NCBI GenBank assembly: GCA_028583605.1
Contig: CM053331.1
Location: 5,986,508 to 6,050,507, forward strand
From: Dastarcus helophoroides
Taxonomy: Eukaryota; Arthropoda; Insecta; Coleoptera; Bothrideridae
DNA: 64,000 nucleotides
Direction: 5' to 3'
Every line of letters begins with the position of its first letter. Position 1 is the stretch's first letter. The notes beneath the pieces were generated by a model. The model saw nothing but the letters and a program-made list of their open reading frames with translations. It was not told where the DNA came from and did no database searches. Shown piece after piece: positions 1 to 11,203 of this stretch. Position numbers and translations under genes: made by a program.

Positions 1-765
1 ACTTATCTTTTACATTTTTAACTTCGAACTTAACGATTTAACTTTTTTTAACATTTTTTCGGGATAATTAGACTTTTTTTTAGAAATATTGAGTTATTCT
101 TAAAATTTATCTTTCTCTTGAAATGTTTTCAAAAATTTTTATTTTCGAAATTTGATTTTCTCTGAAAAATTTAACGTTTATTTTTAATTTGACATTTTCC
201 CAAAATTTCAGGCTTTTTCCCCAATTTATCTTTTCCTTTAAAATGTTGCTACTTTTTTTCTAATTTCGACTTTTTGTTTAATTTGCGTTTTTTTCGAAAT
301 TGCGATTTATTCTCATAATTTCTCTTGTTTTTTGAAAATTTCGACATGATTCCCAAATTTCGACTTTTTATTCTTTTTTGTATTTTTGTCGAAATTTCGA
401 TTTACTCTCAGAATTTCTTTTGTTTTTTCAAAATTTCGACTTGATTCCCAAATTTCGACTTTTCTGAAAATTTGACTTACTCTGGGAATTTTTCGCATTT
501 TTTAAAGTTCGACCTTTTCGTCGAAATTGCGAGATGTTTTCGAAATCTGTTTTTCTTTTCTCGAAATTTCGTTTTATTCCCAAAATTTATCTTATTTGAT
601 ATTTCGACTTTATTTTTTAAAATTCGATTTGTTTTATCCAAAATTTAAGTTGCTATGGCGAATTCGATCTCAAATTCGATATTTTCCAATTCTAAAAATT
701 TTCAATTTTTTCATGAAATTCGCCTTTTTTTGTCACAATTCATTTAATTTCTTAAACTTTTTCCT
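1..765. repeat. Degenerate AAATTTCGA repeat, T-rich orientation
   Basis: The stretch is built from imperfect short units of the kind AAATTTCGACTTTTT with TTTCGAAA cores. It has no gene. Open frames appear on both strands only because the unit lacks stop codons. It resembles the repeat inside the transposons further along, so it may be the interior of an element whose end lies outside the window. Confidence 0.7.
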
Positions 766-767
766 TG

Positions 768-1783
768 AAACCTTGAGAAATATAGTTTCTAAAAATTTCA
801 CTTTTTTCTAGAAGTGTCAAAATTATGTCAAATTTAAATAAAAACGTAAAATTATAACCCTTCAGCTAATGTCTAAATTGGTTTATTGTTTCAATCCTTT
901 TTTAAGAATTTTGGAGGCGCAACATATTTGATAAAAGTTTTTTATTGAAGCTTTTAGAAGAATATTATTTGGAAATTTCAGTTTTTTTCTCGAAATTTCA
1001 ACAATCAAAAATTAAAAATTTTTAAAAATGTCGACTCTTTTATGACCATCAATTCGACTAAAAGTGTTGCCTCCGCCTTAAGCAAACCTACCTATGGCTA
1101 TGATGCCTCAAAATTCAGCTCGAGAAAAAACAGAAATTCACGAAAACAAAAATTTCGAGAATGTTTAAATTCGAAATTTTAATAAAAATTAATAAAAATT
1201 TCGAGAATTCAAAAAGGAAGTTTGAAACTAGAAATAACATTTCTAAAAATTTCCAAAAAAAAAAACATTTTTCTTGAATCTCGAGAAATATATTTTCTAA
1301 AAATTTCACTTTTTTCTAGAAGTGTCAAAATTATGTCAAATTTAAATTAAAACGTAAAATTATAACCCTTCAGCTAATGTCTAAATTGGTTTATTGTTTC
1401 AATTCTTTTTCTAAAATTTTGGAGGCGCAACATATTTGATAAAAGTTTTTTATTGAAGCTTTTAGAAGAATATTATTTGGAAATTTCAGTTTTTTTCTCG
1501 AAATTTCAACAATCTAAAATTAAAAATTTTCAAAAATGTCGACTCTCTTTTGACCATCAATTCGACTAAAAGTGTTGCCTCCGCCTTAAGCAAACCTACC
1601 TATGGCTATGATGCCTCAAAATTCAGCTCGAGAAAAAACAGAAATTCACAAAAACAAACATTTCGAGAATTAAATTCGAAATATTACTAAAAATTAATGA
1701 AAATTTCGAGAATTCAAAACGGAAGTTTGAAACTAGAAATAAACATTTCTACAATTAAAAAAAAAACATTTCGGGACAAAAGT
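768..1783. repeat. 508-bp tandem duplication, two copies
   Basis: Two nearly identical units follow each other. The landmark GAAGTGTCAAAATTATG lies at 811 and again at 1319, which gives a period of 508 bp. The landmarks GGAGGCGCAACAT and GTTGCCTCCGCC also recur in order. Copies differ by scattered substitutions and short indels. No coding potential is seen. Confidence 0.85.
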
Positions 1784-2430
1784 TCCATTCTGAAAAAAGT
1801 GAAAATGTCTCGAAAATTTGAAAATTCAGAGCCTCAAGTGCTAATGGAAAAAATAACTGGAAAAGAGTTTTAAGTTTAAAGCTGAAGTTTTAATTTATTA
1901 GAAAAATAAAAATTTCGCAAAGCAAGCCTTAATTTATAAAAAAAAATCAAAATTATGGATTTATAGTCGAACATTTAGGAAAAAAGTAAGAATTAAAATT
2001 CAACTATCGAATTTTCTCAAAAAAAAAACCATGACATATTGAAAACATTTTTATTCAATTTTCTACTTTATAATCGAATTTTTTTATAAAAATAAAAATT
2101 TTAACAATAGAATAAAAAGTATGATAAAAATACGGAGAATTTATAATAGAATCACTATTTAAATCTTCAAGTTTCGATAACAAAATTTAGAATTAAGTCT
2201 AAATTTCGAAATGGAATTAGAATTTCTAAAATTGACATTTCAAATTTAAAAACACAATTTTAAGGAAAACAAATAAAAATTATAATGAATTTAGAGATCA
2301 AAAGACCTATAATTAATTCTTGACACTTCGAAAAAAATTGACTCATACATAGGCCTGTTATGAATGGGATTAACCGCCAAATTTAAATTTAAATTTACAA
2401 TTCTGTAATTTGCAGATTTTTAAATTGAAA
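1784..2430. repeat. A-rich low-complexity repeat DNA
   Basis: This is AT-rich sequence with scattered AAATTTCGA-like words in the A-rich orientation. I see no gene, RNA or terminal repeat. Confidence 0.5.
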
Positions 2431-2537
2431 ATTGCTAATGTATCACATCATGGAGGGGGAAAGGGTCATAAAAATGTGACCACCTGTGACAAGGACGAAT
2501 GGGGGCCCAAAAAGTCATGAAATTCGTAATTTATGAG

Positions 2538-2682
2538 TGTATAACGAACTCCGCATATAACGAACGACCGCTTATAACGACCAAAATTATGGTCCAAAGC
2601 TCCATGAGAAAGTATGTATTTCTTATTTGTTTATAAAGCACTAAAGATCCCCTTGATCGTTCGTTATATCCGAAACTGACTG
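2538..2682. mobile_element. Short pogo/Tigger-like terminal-repeat remnant
   Basis: CGCATATAACGAACGACC near the left end is inverted against the sequence reading GATCGTTCGTTATATCCG on the right, which runs on to AAACTGACTGTA. Tigger/pogo elements commonly have TIRs of the TTTCGGATATAACGAAC type. Only about 145 bp is present and there is no transposase, so this is a MITE or a remnant. The assignment is tentative. Confidence 0.4.
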
Positions 2683-2685
2683 TAT

Positions 2686-4071
2686 TTGGATAAAACTAAT
2701 AAAATTTAATTTTTTTATGTATTTTTCTCTCAAGGTGTCAGTGGTAGAGATTTTTACACTCATACAAACATTAAAAAAGTGTCATACATACTTTTTTATA
2801 TTAAGTTACACCTTACATTCATCTATACTTTTCTGTAACAAGTGGTACCTGCTAGAAGAACATTAGCGCTTAATAATGATAATCATAACATTTGACATTC
2901 ATATTAATATAAAAAAATAATTTATATACCCAAAGAGAAAGTTCAAAAAGCAGTATTGTATTGTATGCAGAGAAAATCATTATCAGCATCACAGTTAGGA
3001 TCAGGGGCACCTAACGAAAGATTAGAATTTCGCACGCCCTAGAAAATAGCCACAGCAGGAAAGAAAACAGCACAAATATAGAAAATAATAGGTTCTGGAC
3101 CTTGGCAGCCATCCCTGTGGTCATTTCCTAGCTACCATGCTGATCATAATATTAAAAAATCGATCTACTTCTCTTTCAGTCTTTAATCTTGTTTAAAGTT
3201 TAAATAATTCTCCCCTTCAGTTAAAAAAGAGAGAAGAGAAAATTATCTCATATACAAGTAATTATATGTAAATTTGCTTAACCTAAGCAGAATATTAAAT
3301 TATTAACTTCCAAATTAGAGAATTAATAAAACGAAGACCATCAAATTCTTTTGTAAGCTACTGGGGTTTGGAAAATTATGATTACATCACTAAAACTGAA
3401 CGTAAATTAAATGAATTATAATGACAACATTTGAAAAAGACATCAGAATTAGTAATTGCTTAGAAATAATATTCTTTAGAAAACTGAAACAACTGAAATC
3501 AAAAAATTACGCAAAATCAATAGTTGTCCCTCTCTTTCATATCGTGTACACTATAAGCTATCCTCATAAATACCAAATTTCCTCATGAATTCAAAAATTT
3601 ATAATCTTGTACATTAAATGAATGATTACTGTGTACAAAACTCAAAGGACGAAATAGCAAGATTTAAATCAACTTTATATAATTGACATTCAGAAAATTT
3701 TTCTATTGTACATAAATTATAGATTGACTTTTTTTATAACACTATTAACTTTATTGTTTCTAAATGTATAAATGACATATATTTTATAATGTTTATACTA
3801 TGTTAAAATTAGAAGAGTAAAATGTTTAAAATATTCATGGAGTTTTATTATTGACAAGATGAGAATGGAAAATTCATGCAATTTTTTAAGTTCCTACGTT
3901 CGAGGTCAAATTGAACGGTCGGAAAAAAAAGGATTATGAAATAGTTTAGGTTTGAAGTGCGAGGCCCATAAAACTTGAGTTTCATGTTTCCTTTAGAATT
4001 TTCCTGTCATCTTCAAAAAAAGAAATAACTAATTGTTAGCTACACTCTGAAACTGTTAGTCTCATAAAAAG
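2686..4071. other. Unassigned AT-rich sequence, no gene seen
   Basis: This has a more ordinary composition than the flanks. I see no convincing open frame, terminal repeat or RNA structure. It may be genuine intergenic DNA or an old repeat. Confidence 0.5.
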
Positions 4072-4106
<35 letters not shown>

Positions 4107-4107
4107 A
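4072..4107. repeat. (TA)n microsatellite
   Basis: A nearly pure run of TA dinucleotides lies directly before the RTE-like LINE. Confidence 0.95.
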
Positions 4108-4127
4108 TCAATTCCCTTATACCGTAA

Positions 4128-4914
4128 TTGATAACGAGGATAAGCTTGATCTTATACTAAGTATGATGCAGGATATAAGAGAAGAAATGCAAAAAATGAA
4201 CAGAAAAAATACAATAACGACATTAGAAAGATCCAAATCGAAAACACCAAACTAAGAGAAGAAAACGAGAGAATTATAAAAGAAAACGAGAAAATGAAAA
4301 GGGATATAAAAATAATAAGCAATAATTTGGAGTGGATCGAAAAAGATAAAAGGAAAAATAACATAATTGTCAACGGTCTAACAGTAAATACAAACGACAA
4401 TGCAATTTTAATTACAGAAATGAAAAATTTCTTTAAAGAAAAATTAGAAATACAAACCAAAGTTGAAGAAACTTACAACATTGGTAGAAATATATATCTT
4501 GTGAAACTGCAAAATGAACATGAAAAGAAACAGATTATGAAAAACAAATCAAAGCTTAGAAAAATTAATGAAAAAATTTTCATAAATGAAGACTTGACGC
4601 ATAAAGAAAGGGAGAAGCAGAGACAACTAAAAAATAAAGCAGAAGAGGAGAAACGCATGGGTAAGAATATCAAAATGGGATATAACAAGATAATAGTTGA
4701 TGGAGAAACTTGGAAATTGGAACAAAATCAAGGAAAAATTAGAAAATACAAATTCAAAAAACTGAGCAATAAATCTAAAGAGGTAAATAGTATGATGACG
4801 AACAAGGCAATGAAAATGGATACGAAAACACATAAAAACACAACAATAGAAAAAATAAATAAAAAGGAAATAACAGGAAAAGAAATTTGGAAAGTGGGAA
4901 ACATGGAATGTTAG
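4128..4914 (+). pseudogene. LINE ORF1-like protein (RTE-like element)
   Basis: The frame from about 4128 contains MMQDIREEMQKM, a coiled-coil start. It shifts near 4240 and continues in the frame open from 4294 to 4914. The body is rich in Lys and Glu, with an RRM-like segment (NIIVNGL) and a basic C-terminal half. This is the plan of a LINE nucleic-acid-binding ORF1 protein. Its end overlaps the start of the endonuclease frame. It is inactivated by at least one frameshift. Confidence 0.6.
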
Positions 4915-7804
4915 AGAACTAAAGGGAAAAGAGGAGGAACTAATAGATGAATTTGAAATGACAGGGATCCAAATATTAACAATAACAGAAACGAAAAAGA
5001 AGGGGCAAGGGGAACTAGTGCTAGAAAATGGACACCTTTTAATATACAGTGGAGTAGAACAAAATAAACATGCTGCGGCAGGGGTTGGGTGCATAATAGA
5101 GAAAGGATTAGTAGATAATATACTAAATTGGGAAGGCATTTCTGAAAGAATACTAAAAATAGAATTTGATGATATATATGGGGAACGAATATGCATAATA
5201 ATAGTGTATAGACCAAATGAAGATGATCTAGCGAGTAATAAAGATCAATTCTGGGAGGAACTAACATTGGCCACAGAGACAGGTAAAGGTAAAATTATCG
5301 TAATGGGAAATTTTAACAGTAGGGTGGGTAAAAGAGAGAATAGAAATGTAAATGTGATTGGAAATTGTGGGGAAACAAAAATAAGCAACAATGGGTTAAG
5401 AATGATAGAATATTGCATATTGAACGATCTCATAATAACAAATACGTTTTATGAACACCAGGATATACATAAATTTACAAGAATAGCGGAAAACAGAAAA
5501 GAAAGATCCATAATTGACTACGTACTTGTGCAAAGAAATAATAGGAAATCGATTACGGATGTAAGAGTCAAAAGAAGTGCGGAAATATTTAGTGATCATT
5601 ACCTGGTTGTAGCAAAAATTAGGAAAAAGAAGAGGTGTAGGAGTGACAACGAACGACACGAAACTGCACCAGTAAAAAAAGAAAATATTAAAACATACAG
5701 ATTAAGAGAAAAAGATATAGCAAACAGTTATCATCAAATTCTTGAGGAAAAAATAAGTAATGTAGAAAAGAAGATTGAACAAAAAGATATTGAAGACATA
5801 TCAAATATTTAAGGAGGTAGTAATAGAAGCAGCTAAACAAGCATGTGGCACGATTACAACCAACGCCAATAAAAAGTTAACTGCCTGGTGGAACGATGAA
5901 ATCAAAAAAGAAGTTAAATTAAAAAAACAAGCGTGGAAAGAGTACTTAAATAATAACACCGCACAAAAATACACTTTGTATAAGGAAAGAAGAACCAAAG
6001 TAAAAAAAATGGTTTTGGAAGCTAAACAGAAGGCATGGGAATGTTTTGGGGAAAAAATGGAGGAGACAAATAAAGGAGATCGCAAGCTATTTTATAAAGC
6101 AGTGAAGACAATAAGAAAAGGAAAAGAAAAGAAATTGACGACTATAACAAGCAAAGAAGACGCGTTGCTAAAAGATGAGAATTTAATTATGAACAGATGG
6201 AAAGAATACTTTTACGAACTATTAAATCCACTGGAAACAGAGACACAAGAAGGCAAAGAAGTAGCAACAAATGAAACAATAGCAGATGAAGAAAATGAAG
6301 TACTTACGATAGAGGAAGTTGAAGAAGCAATCAAGGCAACAAAATGTGGAAAAGCACCCGGACATGATGAATAACACCAGATATGATTAAACACATGGGG
6401 AAGAAAGGTGTAAAACTCTTGTACAACATTTGTAATAAGGCATGGAAAAAAGGAAACATACCTAAAAATTGGGGAATAGGTGTTATTTTGCCCATATATA
6501 AAAAGGGAGATAGAAAGCAATGCCAAAATTATCGAGGTATAACTTTATTGAGCACGGTAGCAAAGATATATGAAAGGGTGTTAGCAAACAGGCTCCGTTT
6601 AGTCATAGAAACGCAATTAAGTGTATCCCAAAGTGGATTTAGAAGAGGCCATAGTATACAGGACCATATATTCACGATGAAACAACTTACGGATAAAATA
6701 TTAAGACAACGGAGAGGGGCATATCTAGCGTTCATTGATCTTGAAAAGGCTTTTGACAGAGCACCCAGAAAAGAAATATGGATAAGTTTGAAACAGCGAG
6801 GAGTCAGCCGAAAATTAATTGCTGGAATAAAAAGCATATATGAGGAAAATGCAAATTACGTCAGAACGCGAAATATGCAGTCTTCTACTTTCTACACAAG
6901 AGATGGTTTACGACAGGGAGGAGTACTTAGCCCATTACTATTCATTATCCTGATAGATGACATACTCAAACAAACATGTACTAAAACAACAGGCCTACAA
7001 GTAGGATACTACAATCTACAAAAAGTCTGTATAAAGGAATGTGCATTTGCAGATGATATAGTAATAGTGGCCAATTCACCCGAAGACCTACAAACTAACT
7101 TATAAATATGGAAAGATGCTCTACAATCTAAACAAATGAAAATAAATGTCAATAAAATAAAAGTAATGGCGATAACAGAAGATGAAAATAAAAAAATAAA
7201 TATACCATTGGAAAATAAGGATATACAGCAGGTCAAGGAATTCAAATATTTAGGAGTAATAATAGATAAAGAAAATCAGGATAGGGACATCAATGAACGA
7301 ATAGAGAAAGCACTTAAAGCATATTACAGTATGTGTGCAACCATAGTCAAGAAGAAAGAAATATCCAAAAATACGAAAATGTTGGTATACAAGACTATCT
7401 TCCAGCCTATACTACTATTTGGAAGTGAAACCTGGGTTTTAACGGAGAGAATGAAAAGCCGGATACAAGCAGTCGAGATCAAATTCTTAAGAGCGATAAA
7501 GAGAATAAGTAGAAGAGATCGAATAAGAAATCAAAAAGTGAGGGAAGAACTGGATGCTAAGCCTGTATTAAAAATGGTCGAAGAAAAACAATTAGGTTGG
7601 TGGGGACATATACAAAGGATGAAAGATAACATGCAAGTAAAGAAAATATGGGAAGCAAGAACATCGGACCGGAGACGTAGAGGCAGACCTAAAGAAAGAT
7701 GGGGTGACATCATTGATAAATTAATCAGAAAGAGGCAATTAAACCTAAACGAAGCAAAAATTTTAGCGCTAAACAAAAAGGAATGGAAAAAATTTTGTGA
7801 ATGA
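4885..7804 (+). pseudogene. LINE ORF2: endonuclease and reverse transcriptase (RTE-like)
   Basis: The endonuclease part (about 4885-5630) shows TWNVREL at its start, ITETK, GNFNSRVG and a SDHYLVVA end block. The reverse transcriptase (about 6360-7105) shows NYRGITLL, FIDLEKAFD, LRQGGVLSP and FADDIVI. The tail (7136-7804) ends in a GRPKERW block. The frame changes near 5800 and again at 6370, where one A appears to be missing. An in-frame TAA lies at 7103-7105. It would supply nicking and target-primed reverse transcription in an intact element, but it cannot be translated whole here. Confidence 0.85.
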
Positions 7805-7915
7805 AATAGAGAATACCAATCCCGACACCTCATAAAAAGTAAGTAGTGATAATGTTGTAGAAATTGAAATGTTTCAACATAACATAAAATGTTAATAAAA
7901 AAAAGTACAAGACGC

Positions 7916-8280
7916 AATAACGTAGATTATTTTTGCCATTGGGAGAAGAGTGGCAGGATTTAATTTGGTTCAATTTTTCTCAATTAAAATCATTTTTCGT
8001 GTGTACAACATTTGCATGTTCTACATGAAAGTTAGGCAAGCTCAGCTTTTCTCACAGAACGAAAAAAGTACAGTTTTGAGAAAAAAAAAATAGAATATAT
8101 GACGAAATGTTACCAAAATTCTGAGTTTACACAAATTTTGAAACTCGAGCATTTGAGTATCTTTTTATTAGGTTCAATTTTTTCTCCAACTTTTGACTTT
8201 TTGCCGAATTTTCACACCAAAACCAGAATCTGTTTCTTTTACAAATTTTGAGATATTCCGAACATTTGAAACCATGTCTT
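7916..8280. other. Unassigned AT-rich sequence
   Basis: No gene or clear repeat end is seen between the LINE tail and the next repeat unit. Confidence 0.4.
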
Positions 8281-8281
8281 T

Positions 8282-8440
8282 TGGTGGAACGAACTGGTCC
8301 TTGGTTATCTTCAAAAATTGAAATACAAATCTTGTCCCCTTAAACCAAGAAAAATTAAAAAATACAACAAAGGTTGCTCTAACGTGTTTCTACATCCAAC
8401 TATCATCCTCAGAGAGATACCATTTCGAAAATTTAAACCA
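8282..8440 (+). repeat. GGTGGAACGRACTGGTCC dispersed repeat, copy 1
   Basis: The start GGTGGAACGAACTGGTCCTT, the middle CCAAGAAAAATTAAAAAATA and the end AAGGTTGCTCTAACG recur at 30331, 38731 and, inverted, at 32470-32545. The family is unknown to me. The tail here contains CATCCTCAGAGAG, one arm of the hairpin that is complete in the 38731 copy. Confidence 0.7.
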
Positions 8441-8524
8441 GAAAATTCAAGCAATTGCTTTTTTATAAATTCCAAGATTAATCTCAAAGTTTCGAGTAAA
8501 AAATTTCCAAAAAAAGAACCATAA

Positions 8525-8630
8525 TTTAACCGCACAGGAATTTGCTGCCTCCAACTGTCTTGTATGTCTCAAAAATCTTGCCGTTGGGAGAATCAATCTT
8601 ATTAGTTCCTGCGAGCAGCTCCCATGATAG
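8525..8630 (-). mobile_element. Inverted fragment of Jockey-like LINE C-terminus
   Basis: Read on the - strand, this codes for the same block (YYHG, SQELI, FLRHTRQ, AANSCAV) as the + strand LINE tail that follows. It therefore lies head to head with a second fragment of the same region. Confidence 0.75.
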
Positions 8631-9085
8631 TTCTTGCCTAGCTCTTTTGGATTCAATTCAAAGAAGAGCGATTCGCCTAATTGATGAGAAGAGTTTGACA
8701 GATTCTCTCTAAACACTAGAGCACAGGGCGATGGTTGGTGACTTGTCTCTTTTCTGCAAGTACTATCATGGGAGATGCTCACAGGAACTAATAGGACTGA
8801 TACCTCCAAGGGTAAGATTTTTAAGGCATACAAGACAGTCGGAGACAGCAAATTCCTGTGCGGTCCAGCTTGACACAGTGAGGACTTCCGTCTACGGAGG
8901 CTCTTTTTTCTATCGAACTTCCAAGCTATGGAACTCGTTAAAGAACGGAATTTTCCCCAAAAATTACAATTTATACTTGTTTAAGAAGGCGGTTCATCGC
9001 CATTTATCTTTGTTTCCGCATCCCACTCGCAGTGCTTTGAAGACATAAAGGGGTTGCCCTTTGCGAGTGGATTAAACCTAAAAAA
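8631..9085 (+). mobile_element. Jockey-like LINE 3' fragment with A-rich tail
   Basis: A 5'-truncated copy of the C-terminal part of a LINE ORF2. It reads through FLRHTRQSE, SFFYRTSKLW, GIFPKNYNL and HRHLSLFPHPTR. It ends with the shared 3' sequence GGGGTTGCCCTTTGCGAGTG and a short A tract. The same tail occurs at 9438, 35400 and 47500. Confidence 0.85.
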
Positions 9086-9437
9086 AAGTTGATTCTTTTT
9101 GAAAAATTCTACTTTTCTGAAAAAGAATTTTTTGCAGAATTTGATTTTTGGTTTTATTTTTATTTTTTGTTGCTAAAAATTTTGACTTTATGTAAAACAC
9201 TTTAGAATAATTCACTCCTTGTTGAAAATTTCGATTAAATTTCAACATTTTTAAAAATATCTACGTGTTTCAAATTTTGTTTTTTTCTATAAATTTTCAG
9301 TTGTTTAAAATCTTTACCTTTTTTGAAAGTTTTCACTTTTTAAATATCAACCTTTTTTCATAATTTTGACTTTGTCTCCAATAAAACTTGTTTTGAAAAT
9401 TTTCGACTTTTTCTCGAGAGTTCGACGTTTTCGAAAA

Positions 9438-9525
9438 CTGTTTCCTTGTTTCCGCAGCCTACTCGCGGTGCTTTGAAGGCATAATAGAGTTATCCTTTGC
9501 GAATGGATTGAACATAAAAAATCCA
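9438..9525 (+). mobile_element. Very short Jockey-like LINE 3' tail
   Basis: About 90 bp match the last codons and 3' end of the LINE copies at 9000 and 47460: TTTCCTTGTTTCCGCA at the start, GGTGCTTTGAAGGCATAAT in the middle, and a final GCGAATGGATTGAAC followed by AT-rich sequence. It is an extreme 5' truncation. Confidence 0.75.
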
Positions 9526-9885
9526 AATTTTCAGAAACCTCGAAATTTAAAAAAAAAATTCCGAAAAAAGTGGATTTTTGTGAAAAAAGATCGAAAATGC
9601 AAAAGGGTTGAATTTTAAAACAATCCAAATTCTTAGAAACCTCTAAATTATCAAAAAAAGGTTTCATTAAATAAGTGTCAAATTTATATAAAAGTTGAAC
9701 GTTCGAGAAAAGTCAAATTAAAATTCAAAACTTGAAGAAATATGTAGTCAAAATTTTGATCTAACTAAGGTGGAAGTTAAAAAAAATCAAAATAATCTAA
9801 TGTACAAAAGGCAAAATTTTGAGAGCAGAAAATTTGTGTCAAACGTTTCAAAAAAGTCGAAATTTTCAGCAATGGCAAATTAAAA

Positions 9886-10371
9886 AAAAATAAGAAAAAT
9901 TTGGGAAAAATATTGAAATTTCAAGACAAAATGAACCTTGCAAATTTCAACCTTTTTTACAATTTGATATTTCTCGAAAAAATTACTACTACTGTAGGAC
10001 ATAAGAACATTCTGAATCGGAATTTCCAATTTTTCTAAAAATGTTAAATTTATTCTTGAAATTCTCAAGTTCAAATTTAAAATTCAAATTTCGATAAAAT
10101 AAAGATCGAAATTTAAGAATTAAACCCAAAATTTCAAGAGAAAGCAGATCATATTTTTAGAAAAAGCTTCTTATTAGTAAACAACATTTTTCAAAAAAAA
10201 AATAACAGTTTCGGAATTAAAGAAAAAAAAGTGGGAATTATTGAAATTTTGGAGAAAAAGAATCAACATTTTTAGAAGAGTCTCAAAATTTCTAAATTAA
10301 AATTAATTAAAATTTCGAGAGAAATTCTTTAACAATTTACTGTTCTAATTTAATTTTTTTCTGGTAATTTT
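9886..10371. repeat. 486-bp duplicated block, copy outside the hAT element
   Basis: It is nearly identical to 13678-14160. Landmarks are ATTACTACTACTGTAGGAC, ATTCTGAATCGGAATTTCC, AAGCTTCTTATTAGTAAAC and TTTAATTTTTTTCTGGTAAT. Differences are few substitutions and 1-bp indels, so the duplication is recent compared with its surroundings. Confidence 0.9.
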
Positions 10372-11203
10372 GCACAAATTGACAAGTCGAAGTTTCAGAA
10401 AAAAAAAGTGGTTCAGCAAATATACCTAAGTAAAGATTTAAGGAAATAAATATGTTAAAATTTGGAGAAAAATTCGAATGTTTAAGAAAGAGAGGATATT
10501 TCAAAATGTGGAAGTTTTTAAAATAAAGTTGAAATTTTAAAAATACATCAAAATTAAAAAAAAAATCCAGATTTTCAATAAAAATCGAATTCTTCATAAA
10601 AGCGCAAATTTTCAAAAAGTCGATATTTTGAAATGGTTTGAAAATTTTAATAGAAATTAATATGTTGAAAAATAAAGGTGATATTTTCAAAAAAGTGGAA
10701 GTTTCCTAAAATTTCGAGAACAGTCGAAATTGTGAAAAAAAGACCAGAAAATTTTTTATGTCGAAATTTCGAAGTAAAAATTTAAAAGTAAAATTTAAAA
10801 AAGTTTTCAAAAAAAATCAAAATATATAAACAAAAAAGCCAGAATTATAAAGAAGTTGGAATATTCAAAAAGTCAAAATTTCGAAAAAGGTAGACATTTT
10901 CAAAACTAAGTCATAATTTAGAGAAAAAAAATGTTTGGGTGTCGAGCGAAAGAAGTTAAACATTTTGAAATAAGTGAATATTTTAAAATTTTCAAAATAA
11001 GAGGAAATTTGCAAAATAAGTTAAAATTTTCGATAGAAATCGAATTCTTCAAAAAAAAGGTCAAAATTTTCAAAAAGGTGACTCAAGAATTCTTTCACGC
11101 GGAGGAAAGTGAGGGTATCGGCTATTATTTAAAAAAATGTTAGTTAAAACCTAAAAAAATGAGGAAAAAACGAAACTGAAAGCCAATTTAAAATGGTAAA
11201 CAT

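Larger units (their letters stand above)
4113..7905 (+). mobile_element. RTE-like non-LTR retrotransposon, inactivated
   Basis: An ORF1-like region is followed by an AP-type endonuclease, a reverse transcriptase and a C-terminal tail, all on the + strand and in the expected order. The reverse transcriptase has FADD rather than YADD, and the tail has a GHIQRM and RGRPKERW block. Both are usual in RTE-related insect elements. Several frameshifts and stops interrupt the reading frames. The 3' end is taken as the A-rich stretch near 7900. The 5' edge, next to the (TA)n tract, is an estimate. The clade is judged from motifs only. Confidence 0.85.
9090..11203. repeat. AAATTTCGA-type repeat region, mostly A-rich orientation
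   Basis: The first few hundred bases are T-rich and the rest is A-rich, with words such as AAAAAGTCGAAATTTTG. It contains a tiny LINE tail (9438-9525) and a segment (9886-10371) duplicated inside the next hAT-like element. No gene is present. Confidence 0.7.

Noticed and set aside
4627..5267. Two long - strand open frames rich in Phe, Ser and Leu
   Set aside because: They lie opposite the RTE-like LINE ORF1 and endonuclease and reflect its A-rich coding strand.
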